Assembly: GCA_965267435.1 (NCBI GenBank)
Contig: OZ253960.1
Coordinates: 1,116,001 to 1,180,000 of the forward strand
Source: JAWPMT01 sp965267435
GTDB taxonomy: Bacteria > Bacteroidota > Bacteroidia > Cytophagales > Cyclobacteriaceae
Reading direction: 5' to 3'
Length of the DNA: 64,000 nt
Shown here piece after piece: positions 15,898 to 25,376 of this stretch; the stretch's first letter is position 1, and each line of letters opens with the position of its first letter. A model generated the notes under the pieces. The model made no database searches. It was not told the origin of the DNA and was given only the letters and a program-made list of their open reading frames with translations. A program made the position numbers and the translations under genes.

Positions 15898-17200
15898 TTT
15901 GGCTTTTCATTTTGCGGATCAGCATCCATACATAAATGGGCAGTCCGGCCATCAACATGATAAATCCCCAGTATACGATCTCGAATCCTGACCCGGCAAT
16001 CGCCCACAGTGCGAATACAAACGCCACGATGGCGATGACCAGATGCTTCCAGGACCAGTTGTCGGTTTGACCCTCCCTAACGGCGACAACGACATAAGCA
16101 GCCGCCGTAAAGAGGTAAGCAATCAGCGCGGTCATCCCTGCCAGGAGGAGCATGAACTGGAAGGCACCGACGAGGCCTTTTGTGTAATTCATGATCAAAA
16201 GCAGGGAGATAAGCACGCTGGAAATGATGATGCCCGCTGCAGGCACCCCTGATCGATTGAGCTTACCAAAGACAGGTGGGAAGAGGTCGTCCCTGGCGAT
16301 GGCTGCCGGGATCTGCCCTTGCACCAGTATCCAGCCATTTAAGGCGCCGAGTGTCGAGACGATGGCACCGATCGCCACCAGTTGCTCCGCCCACGGTCCC
16401 CACATTTCCCTTGCCGCGTCTGCAAAGGGTGCGTTCGATGTTTGCAGATCGGCAACGGGTATGATCCCCATGAGCGAGGTGGTCCCAAGAATGTATACCA
16501 GAGCCGTGATCGTCAACCCAAAGTTGGTAGCACGAGGTATGGTCCGAGTGGGATTTTCTACATTGGCAGCAGGTATGGTGGCGCACTCCACGCCCATATA
16601 GGCAAAGAAAGTCAGCGTGGCAGTAGCGGTAATAGCGTGAAAATCCGACTGGCCACTGACATTGGCTGGGAAGAAGTTGTCGATATCGATGTAGAATAAA
16701 CCTAGCAAGCCGATAGCTAATAGTGGCGCTATTTTCAAGACGCTTGTGGTCAGTTGAAAGACTCCCGCCTCTCTTATGCCAAGGGTATTGATCCAAACCA
16801 CGAGCCAGATGATGGCTAATCCTGTGCCTATGGCCAGTACAACATTCGCCTGCAAGGCTGGTATGAAGACACCCAGGTAACTCACTAGTGCTACAGCGAT
16901 AGCGCCGTTCGTACACCAGACGGAGACCCAATAACCCCAGGCTACGAGAAACCCCGCAAAATCGCCAAGGCCCTTACGAGTATACACATAGGGTCCACCT
17001 GATGATCCGGGCATGAGTTTGCTCAGTTGGATGAATGTGAACGCGATCGCCACCGCACCAAGGGCGGATACGACCCATCCTACGAGACTGATGCTGCCAA
17101 ATCCCGCGAGAGTAGCGGGCAATAGGAACACGCCGGACCCAATCATGTTGCCAACCACCAGGGATGAACTGGTCCAGAAGCCCAGTTTCTTTTTGCTCAT
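15875..17200 (-). CDS. APC family amino acid permease (AdiC/PotE-like)
   Basis: This 441-residue transporter has about 12 membrane segments. The first helix carries the APC substrate-carboxylate motif GNMIGSGVFLLPATLAGFG, and later SGGPYVYTRKGLGDFAGF resembles arginine/agmatine or putrescine antiporters. It is the first gene of a two-gene minus-strand operon with the DDAH-like hydrolase, which suggests import or exchange of a guanidino amino acid. Specificity is inferred from context. It is divergent from the Rieske oxygenase, with 37 bp between start codons. Confidence 0.88.
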   Translation of the reverse strand: MSKKKLGFWTSSSLVVGNMIGSGVFLLPATLAGFGSISLVGWVVSALGAVAIAFTFIQLSKLMPGSSGGPYVYTRKGLGDFAGFLVAWGYWVSVWCTNGAIAVALVSYLGVFIPALQANVVLAIGTGLAIIWLVVWINTLGIREAGVFQLTTSVLKIAPLLAIGLLGLFYIDIDNFFPANVSGQSDFHAITATATLTFFAYMGVECATIPAANVENPTRTIPRATNFGLTITALVYILGTTSLMGIIPVADLQTSNAPFADAAREMWGPWAEQLVAIGAIVSTLGALNGWILVQGQIPAAIARDDLFPPVFGKLNRSGVPAAGIIISSVLISLLLIMNYTKGLVGAFQFMLLLAGMTALIAYLFTAAAYVVVAVREGQTDNWSWKHLVIAIVAFVFALWAIAGSGFEIVYWGFIMLMAGLPIYVWMLIRKMKSQNEEDHNT

Positions 17201-17237
17201 ATATCCGGCTATTTTTGGAAAAGATACCGAAAATAGG

Positions 17238-18329
17238 ATGAGCCTACCGAACTTTCACGTCGACGCCGATATCAGCAAGGCGGAAACATTACCTGCGACA
17301 TTTTATAAAGACCCACAAGTTTTTGAGGCCCTGAAGGAGAAAGTCTTCTACCGCTCGTGGCAGTGGGTAGGGGATCTGGACCAACTGACGCTGGCTCGGC
17401 AAGTGCAGCCTTTTGTTTTATTGGATGGCTATCTCACGGAGCCCATGTTGCTCTCTCGGGATGAAGATGAGGCGATCCATTGCTTGTCCAACGTATGCAC
17501 GCATCGCGGTAATTACGTAGTGAACAATCCCGGTAGTTATCGCAAGTTGATCTGTGAGTATCACGGGCGCAAGTTTGGCCTTGATGGGACTTACGAATCC
17601 ATGCCGGAGTTTAACGAGGTGCAGAATTTTCCCAGGCCCTGCGATAGCCTCCATAAGTTTCCGGTGGAGACGTGGGGGCCATTGATTTTCGCCAACCTCG
17701 GAAGCGATCTGGATCTTAGTGAAGCTATCAAACAGATGAACGAGTACGTTGGCTTCTTACCCATGGATGAGTTTATCTACAGCGCACCGAAGTCGAAGGA
17801 CTATCTGGTGAATGGACACTGGGCACTTTATTGTGACAACTACCTGGAAGGCTTCCATATTCCGTTTGTGCACAAGGATTTGAATGCAGTGTTGGATTAT
17901 GGTTCGTATGAAACCATACTGGGTGATCATTTCAACCTACAGGTCGGGTATGCGGAAGGAGCGGAGCACATCTTCGACCTGCCCAAGGGGCATATCCACT
18001 ATGGTAAAAGGGTGGCAGCCTATTACTTCTGGTTGTTCCCCAACATGATGTTCAATTTCTATCCCTGGGGACTTTCATTGAATGTGGTGCGGCCTTTGAC
18101 GATGAACCAGACCAAAGTCTCCTTCCTAACGTTCGTCTATGATGAATCCCAATGGAACGCGGGTTCTGCAGCGATGTTGGACAAAGTAGAACGAGAGGAT
18201 GAATTCGTGGTCGAGGGTGTGCACAAAGGCCTGCAGTCAAAGTACTACAAGGCTGGAAGGTTCTCACCAACTCGGGAGCAAGGTGTTCATCAGTTTCACC
18301 GACTGTTGGCTTCGAAGCTCGCAGGATAG
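17238..18329 (+). CDS. Rieske non-haem iron oxygenase, alpha-subunit type
   Basis: This 363-residue protein begins at ATG 17238 (MSLPNFHVDADIS); the frame is open far upstream only because it overlaps the permease antisense. The Rieske [2Fe-2S] ligands are C87, H89, C106 and H109 (CTHRG and CEYHG). The mononuclear iron site is DNYLEGFHIPFVH with H207 and H212. Family members hydroxylate aromatic rings or demethylate quaternary amines such as glycine betaine or carnitine. No reductase or ferredoxin gene is adjacent, so electrons must come from an unlinked partner. The substrate is unknown. Confidence 0.9.
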   Translation: MSLPNFHVDADISKAETLPATFYKDPQVFEALKEKVFYRSWQWVGDLDQLTLARQVQPFVLLDGYLTEPMLLSRDEDEAIHCLSNVCTHRGNYVVNNPGSYRKLICEYHGRKFGLDGTYESMPEFNEVQNFPRPCDSLHKFPVETWGPLIFANLGSDLDLSEAIKQMNEYVGFLPMDEFIYSAPKSKDYLVNGHWALYCDNYLEGFHIPFVHKDLNAVLDYGSYETILGDHFNLQVGYAEGAEHIFDLPKGHIHYGKRVAAYYFWLFPNMMFNFYPWGLSLNVVRPLTMNQTKVSFLTFVYDESQWNAGSAAMLDKVEREDEFVVEGVHKGLQSKYYKAGRFSPTREQGVHQFHRLLASKLAG

Positions 18330-18349
18330 GTGTTGGCTAGACATTTGTG

Positions 18350-20407
18350 TCACAAGTAGTTTTCTCGCCAAAATAGTTCGAGTTCTTCGAGGCTTGAAGG
18401 GATTTGCCCCTCCTCTTCGAGAGCCGCAATTTCCCGTTGTAGCGGCGTCAACTTTGCCTTGGCGTCGATCACCAGGGCAGCAAAGCGCGGGTCCTCACGA
18501 ATGGCAGCCATAAATGGATCCATGTCAAGAATGAGGTGGATAGGCCAAATTTCAGGCCCTTGAATGACGTCATCAATGTAGTAAAGGGCCGAGTCGAACT
18601 CCTCGCCCACACAAAACAGCTTTGCTTTCAAGTAGGGGTCGCCGGCGGTTCTGGGGCGTCGCCACACCTGCTCGAATATTGCTTGTGCCTCCTCCTCTCG
18701 GCCAGATTGGAGCAGCGCATAAGCATAGTCCTCTATCTGATGAATTCTACCATCTGCAAAATGTTGCTGAAAATGGCTCACAGCTTCTGCGTGTCGCTCT
18801 TGATGTAGAAAATACCGTCCAAGCATGAAGTGCCCCAGTCGGTTACCACTGATAGTCAATAGCTGTTCAATACTAGCTCGTGCCTCATCGTAGCGACCGG
18901 CCATCATATAGAAGCCCGCTAGCCGGCGGTGGAGACGTGTATCCTCCGGCTCGTAGACCACTGCTTTTTCCGTGTAGTAGATGGCCTTCTGTAGATCACC
19001 AATCGACCAATAGTTCAACCCCAGGAAGTTGATGATATCAGCACGTAGGGCGGCCTCTGCCTCATGACGCAAGGCTCGAAATGCTAATACCAACGATTGC
19101 GAAGCGTCCTGTCGGAATTCATATTCAAAATTTGCCATCTGCCACAAGGTTTGCGGATTTCTAGGTTCGAGTTTGATAGCCTGTTCAAAATCCAGGTAGG
19201 CGGCCGCGGTATCCGTCCTCGCTTGGAGAAGGCCCCGGACGAAATAAGAGGTGGCCAGGGAAGGGTCCAGTTGAATGGCCAAGTCGCAAAGGGCCTTGGC
19301 TGAGTCTGGCTGGATGCTCACCAGGATGTCTTTTCCAAAGAAAGTGGGGTCCTGCACATAGGCCAATGCCAAATAAGCATAGGCGTGGGCGAAGTCAGGG
19401 TCAAAACGTGTTGCGCTTTTCATATGCTGCACCACCCTGGCCAGGCTCTCCGCTTGCGCGTTGGTCTGAAATGAACGCCAATAATATTTCCCCTGAAGAA
19501 AATGATCCCAGGCCTCCGCATTTGTAGTGGGAGCAACCCATCTCGTCCGGTCAGAGGATGTTGAGATTTCCAAATCCAGTACCTCTGCCAATCTATCTGA
19601 AATATTACTCTGTATCTGCCAGAGGTCGCCATACTGAAAATCATAAGTGTGGGCCCAGAGATGGTCCTCATTAGCTGCGTCGATGAGCTGAACGTTGAGC
19701 CGTATCAGCAAACCCTCCTTTTGGACACTGCCCTCAAGATAATGGGTCAACCTCAGGCTAGTGGTCAATTCACCATGATCAGGAGCATGATCCCTATATC
19801 GTTCTACTGAAGTGCGTGACTTCACCCTGAGGTTCTGGACTGCACTGAGTTCCGTCAATAAGATATCGTGGAAGCCTTCAGAAAAGAAAACGCCCTGAGG
19901 ATCATCGCCAATGATCTTAAAGGGCAGCACTGCAATTACTGGTGAGCGGGAAGATTGATCCCAGCCACCCCTTGTGCTAAACATGACGGATGCTACGAGT
20001 GCCAGTGCGATGGTCACTGCAATAAGCCACCTATTCCTACGGGGAAAATTTGATTGTTCTTGCATTGTGGCCGATGGCGCTGTGCCAGGGTTCCGCAGCA
20101 TTTCGCCGGGAGTGATACCGTAGTGCTTCTTAAAGGCAGTAGTGAAGTATGTTGGGCTGCTAAACCCGACCTCGTAAGCCACTTCTGCTGAGGTCAATTC
20201 TCCCTGTTGCAGGAGCTCGTGCGCCCTGATTAGTCGGATCTCCCTAATGAACTGATTGACGGATTTACCCGTGGCTGCATGAAGTCTTCGGTACAGTTGT
20301 GACCGACTTAGGCCCACATGGTTGGCCAGGTCCTCCACACCGAATTGCTCATTCTTTAGATGCTCTTCGACGAGGGCTGTGAGTTTGTCGACAAAAGCAG
20401 TACTCAT
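18350..20407 (-). CDS. Membrane-anchored AraC-type regulator with TPR sensor region
   Basis: The domain order in this 685-residue protein is an N-terminal AraC helix-turn-helix pair (about 1-107, with AEVAYEVGFSSPTYFTTAFKKHYGITPGEML), one TM helix (about 126-145), a CadC/adenylate-cyclase-associated TolB-like domain (VIAVLPFKIIGDDPQGVFFSEGFHDILLTELS), then tetratricopeptide repeats to about 600. This inverts the usual AraC layout, putting DNA binding in the cytoplasm and the sensor outside. Regulators of this type occur in Bacteroidota, but the signal is unknown. It is convergent with the Rieske gene, 20 bp apart. Confidence 0.88.
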   Translation of the reverse strand: MSTAFVDKLTALVEEHLKNEQFGVEDLANHVGLSRSQLYRRLHAATGKSVNQFIREIRLIRAHELLQQGELTSAEVAYEVGFSSPTYFTTAFKKHYGITPGEMLRNPGTAPSATMQEQSNFPRRNRWLIAVTIALALVASVMFSTRGGWDQSSRSPVIAVLPFKIIGDDPQGVFFSEGFHDILLTELSAVQNLRVKSRTSVERYRDHAPDHGELTTSLRLTHYLEGSVQKEGLLIRLNVQLIDAANEDHLWAHTYDFQYGDLWQIQSNISDRLAEVLDLEISTSSDRTRWVAPTTNAEAWDHFLQGKYYWRSFQTNAQAESLARVVQHMKSATRFDPDFAHAYAYLALAYVQDPTFFGKDILVSIQPDSAKALCDLAIQLDPSLATSYFVRGLLQARTDTAAAYLDFEQAIKLEPRNPQTLWQMANFEYEFRQDASQSLVLAFRALRHEAEAALRADIINFLGLNYWSIGDLQKAIYYTEKAVVYEPEDTRLHRRLAGFYMMAGRYDEARASIEQLLTISGNRLGHFMLGRYFLHQERHAEAVSHFQQHFADGRIHQIEDYAYALLQSGREEEAQAIFEQVWRRPRTAGDPYLKAKLFCVGEEFDSALYYIDDVIQGPEIWPIHLILDMDPFMAAIREDPRFAALVIDAKAKLTPLQREIAALEEEGQIPSSLEELELFWRENYL

Positions 20408-20939
20408 TGGTCCCCAGATACTTCTCTAATAAAAATAAGCATAAACCCTGTCGTGAGCCTCCTGCATGTGTACAAGTTCTAAATGATCGTTCCTACAGAA
20501 GCAATGATGAAGGGGCTGTATGATTACCAATGGCTCTCACTAGATAAGTCGCTATTTGCTCAGGCCACAGCCTTACCGATCAACGTCACCAATTTGACGC
20601 CGACCTTTACCCAACCAATGGGAGGGGTGAGGAGCCCAATTGCGTTGAAGAAGAGCAAGTGCTCGCTTATAGCAGAGTTGAATTGGAGGGAGATCAAACA
20701 AACGTATTATGCCATACCCAGATTCGGGTACTTCAGGGTGCTCAAATGGAGCCAGATATCTTCCCGGTGTATGTGAAAGCTGTCAAGGTGTCTGGATTCC
20801 GATGTCTATCTCCTGATGAAAGCGGGCCATGTATTAACAGTTTACTACAACCGATGGCATCTGTGGTTGATCAAAGTCATTGGCGGCCGTGCTAAGTTTT
20901 TGTAGATTTCAGCATGTCTCCTTCGAAATAGCGGCCATC
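20408..20939 (+). other. 532-bp stretch without a convincing gene
   Basis: Two overlapping short frames on the plus strand (20483-20776 and 20548-20895) are open, but neither has a recognisable domain, a good start context or a matching neighbour. Promoters for the AraC-type gene (leftward) and the amidohydrolase (rightward) must lie here. No clear box, hairpin or RNA gene was seen. Confidence 0.4.
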
Positions 20940-22040
20940 ATGAAAATCATAATCTGGCGATCGATATTCATCATTCTGTTTGTTTCATGTCAAATCGAGC
21001 GTCCGGGAGAACGGCCTGAAGACGCCTTGCGCGCTATCCCGAAAATCGACTTCCACACCCACTACAGATATGATCGGGACCATCTTGTGGATCTGTTCCG
21101 GCGATGGAACATGCAAGCGGTGCTCGTGGATGTATCAAAAGCAGATTCTACGGGTATCGAGAGACGCTGGGCTCCGCAGCTTTCGCACGCGAAAGTACGG
21201 CCGAACAGCTTTTTTCTGAGCACATCGTTTGAAGGCTCACGTATCGACCAACAGGACTTCGCGGAGGCAATTATCAGCCAGTTGCAGGAAGATATTGCAG
21301 ACGGCGCCCGAATGGTCAAAGTCTGGAAGAACTTTGGAATGGTGACGATGGATGCTTCTGGGGAGTTCATTCAGATCGATGATGAACGCCTGCAACCCAT
21401 CTGGGCTTTTCTTGTCGACAATGACATTCCCGTTCTGGCGCACATAGCCGAACCGATTCAAGCATGGCGTCCCCTGGATGATCCGAAAAACCCACACTTT
21501 GGCTATTACTCAGACCATCCGGAGTATCACGCCTACCAGCACCCCGAAATTCCGTCATGGGAAACGATCATCGACGCACGTGATCGATGGATAGAGCGAA
21601 ATCCCGAACTGACCATTGTGGGCGCACATATCGGGAGCATGTCGCATGATGTCGGTCTTGTGGCTGATAGACTGGAGAAGTATCCCAACTTCCACGTGGA
21701 AACAGCAGCACGATTCGGAGATCTGGCCGGGCAGGATAGTGACAAGGTGCGGGACTTTTTTATCAAGTACCAGGACCGTGTCCTATTCGGAACAGACTAT
21801 GCCAATAGCCGACCTCAGCGCGACCGCACGCCCGAAGAATTGATTGCTGAACAAGACCGGCTGGAACGCAACTATGCATTGCGCTGGCAATACACCACGA
21901 CCCTCGACTCGCTGACGATCCGTGGACAGGACACACGGGGCCTGAGCTTACCAACCGAAGTGCTGCAAAAGTTCTACTATAGTAATGCCGCCCGGATATT
22001 GAAACTTGAAGCGGCCCTCGAAGATGCGTCCGGGCAATAA
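20940..22040 (+). CDS. Amidohydrolase family lipoprotein (metal-dependent TIM-barrel hydrolase)
   Basis: The ATG at 20940 gives a 366-residue product with a lipoprotein signal (MKIIIWRSIFIILFVSCQ, lipobox Cys at about 17). The body is amidohydrolase-2 type, with DFHTHYRYD as first metal site, VGAHIGSM as middle His motif and LFGTDYAN supplying the late Asp. Relatives include ACMS decarboxylase-like and lactonase-like enzymes, and the substrate is not deducible. Lipidation places it in the periplasm or outer membrane, which is less usual for this superfamily. The gene is monocistronic. Confidence 0.87.
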   Translation: MKIIIWRSIFIILFVSCQIERPGERPEDALRAIPKIDFHTHYRYDRDHLVDLFRRWNMQAVLVDVSKADSTGIERRWAPQLSHAKVRPNSFFLSTSFEGSRIDQQDFAEAIISQLQEDIADGARMVKVWKNFGMVTMDASGEFIQIDDERLQPIWAFLVDNDIPVLAHIAEPIQAWRPLDDPKNPHFGYYSDHPEYHAYQHPEIPSWETIIDARDRWIERNPELTIVGAHIGSMSHDVGLVADRLEKYPNFHVETAARFGDLAGQDSDKVRDFFIKYQDRVLFGTDYANSRPQRDRTPEELIAEQDRLERNYALRWQYTTTLDSLTIRGQDTRGLSLPTEVLQKFYYSNAARILKLEAALEDASGQ

Positions 22041-22065
22041 AAAAGGGCGCCCGTAATGAGCGCCC
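22041..22065 (-). terminator. Rho-independent terminator for the outer-membrane protein gene
   Basis: A GGGCGC/GCGCCC stem (22045-22050 with 22060-22065) with a 9-nt loop and an A-run on its left reads on the minus strand as a hairpin followed by a T-tract. It may also slow transcripts from the amidohydrolase, whose stop codon directly abuts it. Confidence 0.8.
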
Positions 22066-22088
22066 AATCTATCAACTGTCTTTTCTAT

Positions 22089-22667
22089 CTACAGGCCAAA
22101 TCTGGCAATCTTGAATCCTAGCGTCAGCACGACGTAGTTCCTCGAGATCGAATTGGCATCACCGACCTGGACACTCGCCAGTTCGCCGCCCCCGGGTATG
22201 ATGTGATAGATTCCCGAAACCCTGAAGTTGTTGAAAGTGACCCCGAATTCTGGTGCAAAACCAAATCCGTCTGTCGCTTCGATGGATGTGGCGCCTGTAC
22301 TAGATCCACCCGCATTGGCTTGCGTATATCGCCCTGCCATCAGTCCCGCAAATAGGCGCGTAGCGTTATCAGAGAAGTAGTACTCTCCCTTTACAACCAT
22401 CGCTGTTCGGGATGAAGTACCCACGTCTACGCTCGTGGCACCATCTACGCTACCTCCAAAAAGGACATCGCCTTCCAGCCGAATGCCTGCGGCAATTCGC
22501 GAATTGAAGAAGAACTTTGGTTCGAGAGAAACGGAGATGCCTCCGGCATTTAAATCGCCGAAAGAGAAAGCTCCACCAATTCCGCCATCAATTTTAATGG
22601 CTTGGTCTTGTGCCATGAGCGATCCTGAAGTGGTCAGAATTGCCATCATTAATATCAATTTTCTCAT
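22089..22667 (-). CDS. Outer-membrane beta-barrel protein
   Basis: This 192-residue protein starts at MRKLILMMAILTTSGSLMAQ, a standard signal peptide ending at AQ. The mature part is a glycine-rich series of amphipathic beta strands (IDGGIGGAFSFGDLNAGGISVSLEPKFFFNSRIAAGIRLEGDVLFGG) ending in GFKIARFGL. The pattern fits a small OmpW/OmpX-type or porin-like barrel of about eight strands. No enzymatic motif is visible. It is transcribed alone and ends at the terminator at 22041-22065. Confidence 0.82.
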   Translation of the reverse strand: MRKLILMMAILTTSGSLMAQDQAIKIDGGIGGAFSFGDLNAGGISVSLEPKFFFNSRIAAGIRLEGDVLFGGSVDGATSVDVGTSSRTAMVVKGEYYFSDNATRLFAGLMAGRYTQANAGGSSTGATSIEATDGFGFAPEFGVTFNNFRVSGIYHIIPGGGELASVQVGDANSISRNYVVLTLGFKIARFGL

Positions 22668-22925
22668 AGTAATTGTGTGTTTTGATAGGTGCAGCCTGCC
22701 AAGAATCAGTCCATTTAGCTTATAACGGTACGAATAAAATCCTCGAAAGGGAACAATGGGGGGATGATCCACCGAATTGTCCGTTGAAAGTGGCGTTGGG
22801 ATAAATGGTTATCATTCCGACGGCCGATCGGTGCCTTTATATTCCACGTCAAAAGTCACGAAGTGCTCCGATTCAGATACTATTCAGAATTCTTTGCTAT
22901 CATCGCCGACCTAATTACGAAGTTC

Positions 22926-25151
22926 ATGCTCAAAAACTCCCGAATTCTCGCACCCTTCTTCCTCTTGATTGGTATTGGGGGGCTTCAAGCGCAGAATCAG
23001 GCCACTGATCCCAGGGATTCCTATCAGCTAAATATCCAGCGTACAGACTCTGCCATTGTCGTAGATGGTGTCATGGAGGAAAGTGCATGGCAAGATGCCG
23101 ATGTAGCCACGGACTTCTGGTTGAAGTACCCGCAGGATGGGGTAAGGGCTAAGAAACGCACAGAAGTACGAATGACCTATGATGACAGGTTTCTGTACAT
23201 CATCGCGGTTTGTTTCGATACGGAAGACCACATCGTGCAGACGCTCAAGCGGGACAGTAGGTTTTTTGAGGGAGACGCATTTGGTGTGGTCATCGATCCA
23301 GTCAATGAGCGAACGAACGGTTTCCTATTTGGCGTCAGTCCGTACAATGCGCAGTCGGAAGATATTCTGAGCCAAAACTCCTTTGGAGACCTTAACTACA
23401 GCTGGGATAATCGGTGGTTTTCTCAGGTAACCCGCCATGCGGATCGTTGGATAGTTGAAATTGCCATTCCTTTCAAGACCCTTCGCTTCGACACAGGCGT
23501 CTCAGCCTGGGGGATCAATTTCTTTCGCAACGACCTCAAGACCAATGAATACCACAGTTGGACACCAACGCCCGTCAACTTTATGCTGACCGATCTGGGA
23601 TATACAGGAGCGCTATTGTGGGATAGGGCACCGAAAAAAACAGGTACAAATATCTCTGTGATCCCGTATGTGCGTACCGCCTATTTTCAAGACAACGAAT
23701 CGGAACCATCTACAAATGACGTAGACTTCGATGCGGGGCTGGACGCGAAGGTTGCTCTGACATCTTCTCTCAACCTGGACCTGACCGTCAACCCGGATTT
23801 TTCGCAGGTGGATGTCGACGTGCAACAGACGAACCTCACCCGGTTCAATCTTCGATTTCCTGAGCGGCGACCTTTTTTTCTAGAGAACTCGGATTTGTTT
23901 GCCAATTTCGGTGTGCCCCCGGCCCGGCCCATCTTCACCCGCCGGATCGGCCTGGATGATAGGGCGATGCCGATTCCCATCCTTTATGGTGCACGCCTAA
24001 GTGGAAATATCGGGCCCGACTTTCGACTTGGACTACTCAACCTACAAACCAAAACGTCTCCCGAACGCAAGGGGCAGAATTATACAATTGCGACGATGAA
24101 CCAGCGTGTGCTGGAGCGATCAACCATCAAGTCGTACGTGACCAATCGACAGGCAATTGTCGATGGCGAGGGTTTTGATGGTGCTGATTTTGGGCGGAAC
24201 GCAGGGGTGGAGTTCAACTACCTCAACCTGTCGGGGTCGTGGAATGTCTTCGGGGGCCTTCACCTCTCACAGAAGCCGGATATCGGGGTAGGCACGTTTC
24301 GGAATGTGGCCGGTGGATACGATGGGCGAAATTTCTCCTTCTTCATTGACTACTTCGGAATCGATACAGACTACTACGCGGACATGGGCTTCATCCCCCG
24401 ACTTGACAATTATGACGCGCTGAACGACACCATTATTCACATGGGGTATGAGCATATATACTCCACTGCCAGTTACACATGGCGGCCCGAGGGTGGGGGA
24501 GCAGTCATTGCTCATGGCATCGAAGCACGGAATGTAATGGACTTTCAGGTGGACTGGACTTTCAATGAGAGGAGTACCGGCCTTGAATACAGCGTGCAGT
24601 TCCGAAATACCAGTGAAGTCGGCGTGTCGTACGAGGACAACGATACTAGGCTGCTGTTTCACACGGGTTTCACTGACCGAGAGCCTCTTCCACCAGGTAC
24701 TTACAAATACCGCAGGGTTGGATTTAACTATGAGTCGGATGCGCGGAAGCGGCTGGCATTCAATAGCGAGTTCGAGGTCGGCCAATTCTACAATGGAGAC
24801 CTCAACAGATACAGCGTGGGCCTTGTCTACCGTATCCAGCCGTGGGGTAATTTCAACCTGTCGCTGGAGCAAAACTTCTTACGGCTGCCCGAACCACATG
24901 GTGATGAAGACCTTACGTTGGCCAATCTGCGAGCAGAAGTGAATTTCTCGACAAACTTGTTCTGGACAACCTTCCTGCAGTACAACACACAGCAGGACAA
25001 CTTCAACGTGAATAGCCGGCTGCAATGGCGCTTTGCACCGATGTCCGATGTCTTCCTGGTCTATACAGACAACTACGGGACCTCACCATTTTTGCAGCTC
25101 AACCGAAATCGAGCGCTCGTCCTCAAAGTGAATTACTGGTTTACGTTCTGA
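22926..25151 (+). CDS. DUF5916 outer-membrane protein with CBM9-like N-terminal domain
   Basis: This 741-residue protein starts at MLKNSRILAPFFLLIGIGGLQAQ (signal peptide). Residues of about 30-220 are a carbohydrate-binding CBM9-like sandwich (IVVDGVMEESAWQDADVATDFW...RTEVRMTYDDRFLYIIAVCFD). The remainder is the DUF5916 barrel, with NLDLTVNPDFSQVDVDVQQTNLTRFNLRFPERRPFFLENSDLF, a strong family signature, and ends in aromatic strands (LKVNYWFTF). Such proteins are common in Bacteroidota and lack an assigned role; nutrient or glycan handling at the outer membrane is often supposed. Confidence 0.9.
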   Translation: MLKNSRILAPFFLLIGIGGLQAQNQATDPRDSYQLNIQRTDSAIVVDGVMEESAWQDADVATDFWLKYPQDGVRAKKRTEVRMTYDDRFLYIIAVCFDTEDHIVQTLKRDSRFFEGDAFGVVIDPVNERTNGFLFGVSPYNAQSEDILSQNSFGDLNYSWDNRWFSQVTRHADRWIVEIAIPFKTLRFDTGVSAWGINFFRNDLKTNEYHSWTPTPVNFMLTDLGYTGALLWDRAPKKTGTNISVIPYVRTAYFQDNESEPSTNDVDFDAGLDAKVALTSSLNLDLTVNPDFSQVDVDVQQTNLTRFNLRFPERRPFFLENSDLFANFGVPPARPIFTRRIGLDDRAMPIPILYGARLSGNIGPDFRLGLLNLQTKTSPERKGQNYTIATMNQRVLERSTIKSYVTNRQAIVDGEGFDGADFGRNAGVEFNYLNLSGSWNVFGGLHLSQKPDIGVGTFRNVAGGYDGRNFSFFIDYFGIDTDYYADMGFIPRLDNYDALNDTIIHMGYEHIYSTASYTWRPEGGGAVIAHGIEARNVMDFQVDWTFNERSTGLEYSVQFRNTSEVGVSYEDNDTRLLFHTGFTDREPLPPGTYKYRRVGFNYESDARKRLAFNSEFEVGQFYNGDLNRYSVGLVYRIQPWGNFNLSLEQNFLRLPEPHGDEDLTLANLRAEVNFSTNLFWTTFLQYNTQQDNFNVNSRLQWRFAPMSDVFLVYTDNYGTSPFLQLNRNRALVLKVNYWFTF

Positions 25152-25288
25152 TTGGCAGGGCTTGGAGTCTAATACTTGTGAATTCTTTTTAGTGTAGCCC
25201 TGGTTATTGTGCATGCCCTTGCAGCGGCGTATACGGCGCGTTCAATGAAGATAGAGAGCCGTACGGCGGTTGTTACCTGCTATTTGTC

Positions 25289-25318
25289 AGGATTCTGGGA
25301 ATTTCACCGTAGAATCCT
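25289..25318 (+). other. Hairpin in the leader region of the molybdenum hydroxylase operon
   Basis: AGGATTCT at 25289-25296 pairs perfectly with AGAATCCT at 25311-25318 across a 14-nt loop. A perfect 10-bp GC-rich palindrome, GCCGTACGGC (25258-25267), lies just upstream. There is no T-run, so it is not a terminator. It could be an operator or RNA structure 59 bp before the start codon at 25377. Confidence 0.35.
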
Positions 25319-25376
25319 CAAATGTCATTTAACTTTAGACAGAGCATAATAATGTCAAATTAAAGAACCCAATTAA

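Noticed and set aside
17013..17237. Long upstream extension of the Rieske oxygenase frame
   Set aside because: It is antisense to the start of the permease gene. The ATG at 17238 gives the normal family N-terminus.
20483..20895. Two overlapping plus-strand frames (97 and about 115 codons) upstream of the amidohydrolase
   Set aside because: They overlap each other in different frames, lack recognisable domains and good starts, and one runs into the amidohydrolase leader. They are left as unassigned.
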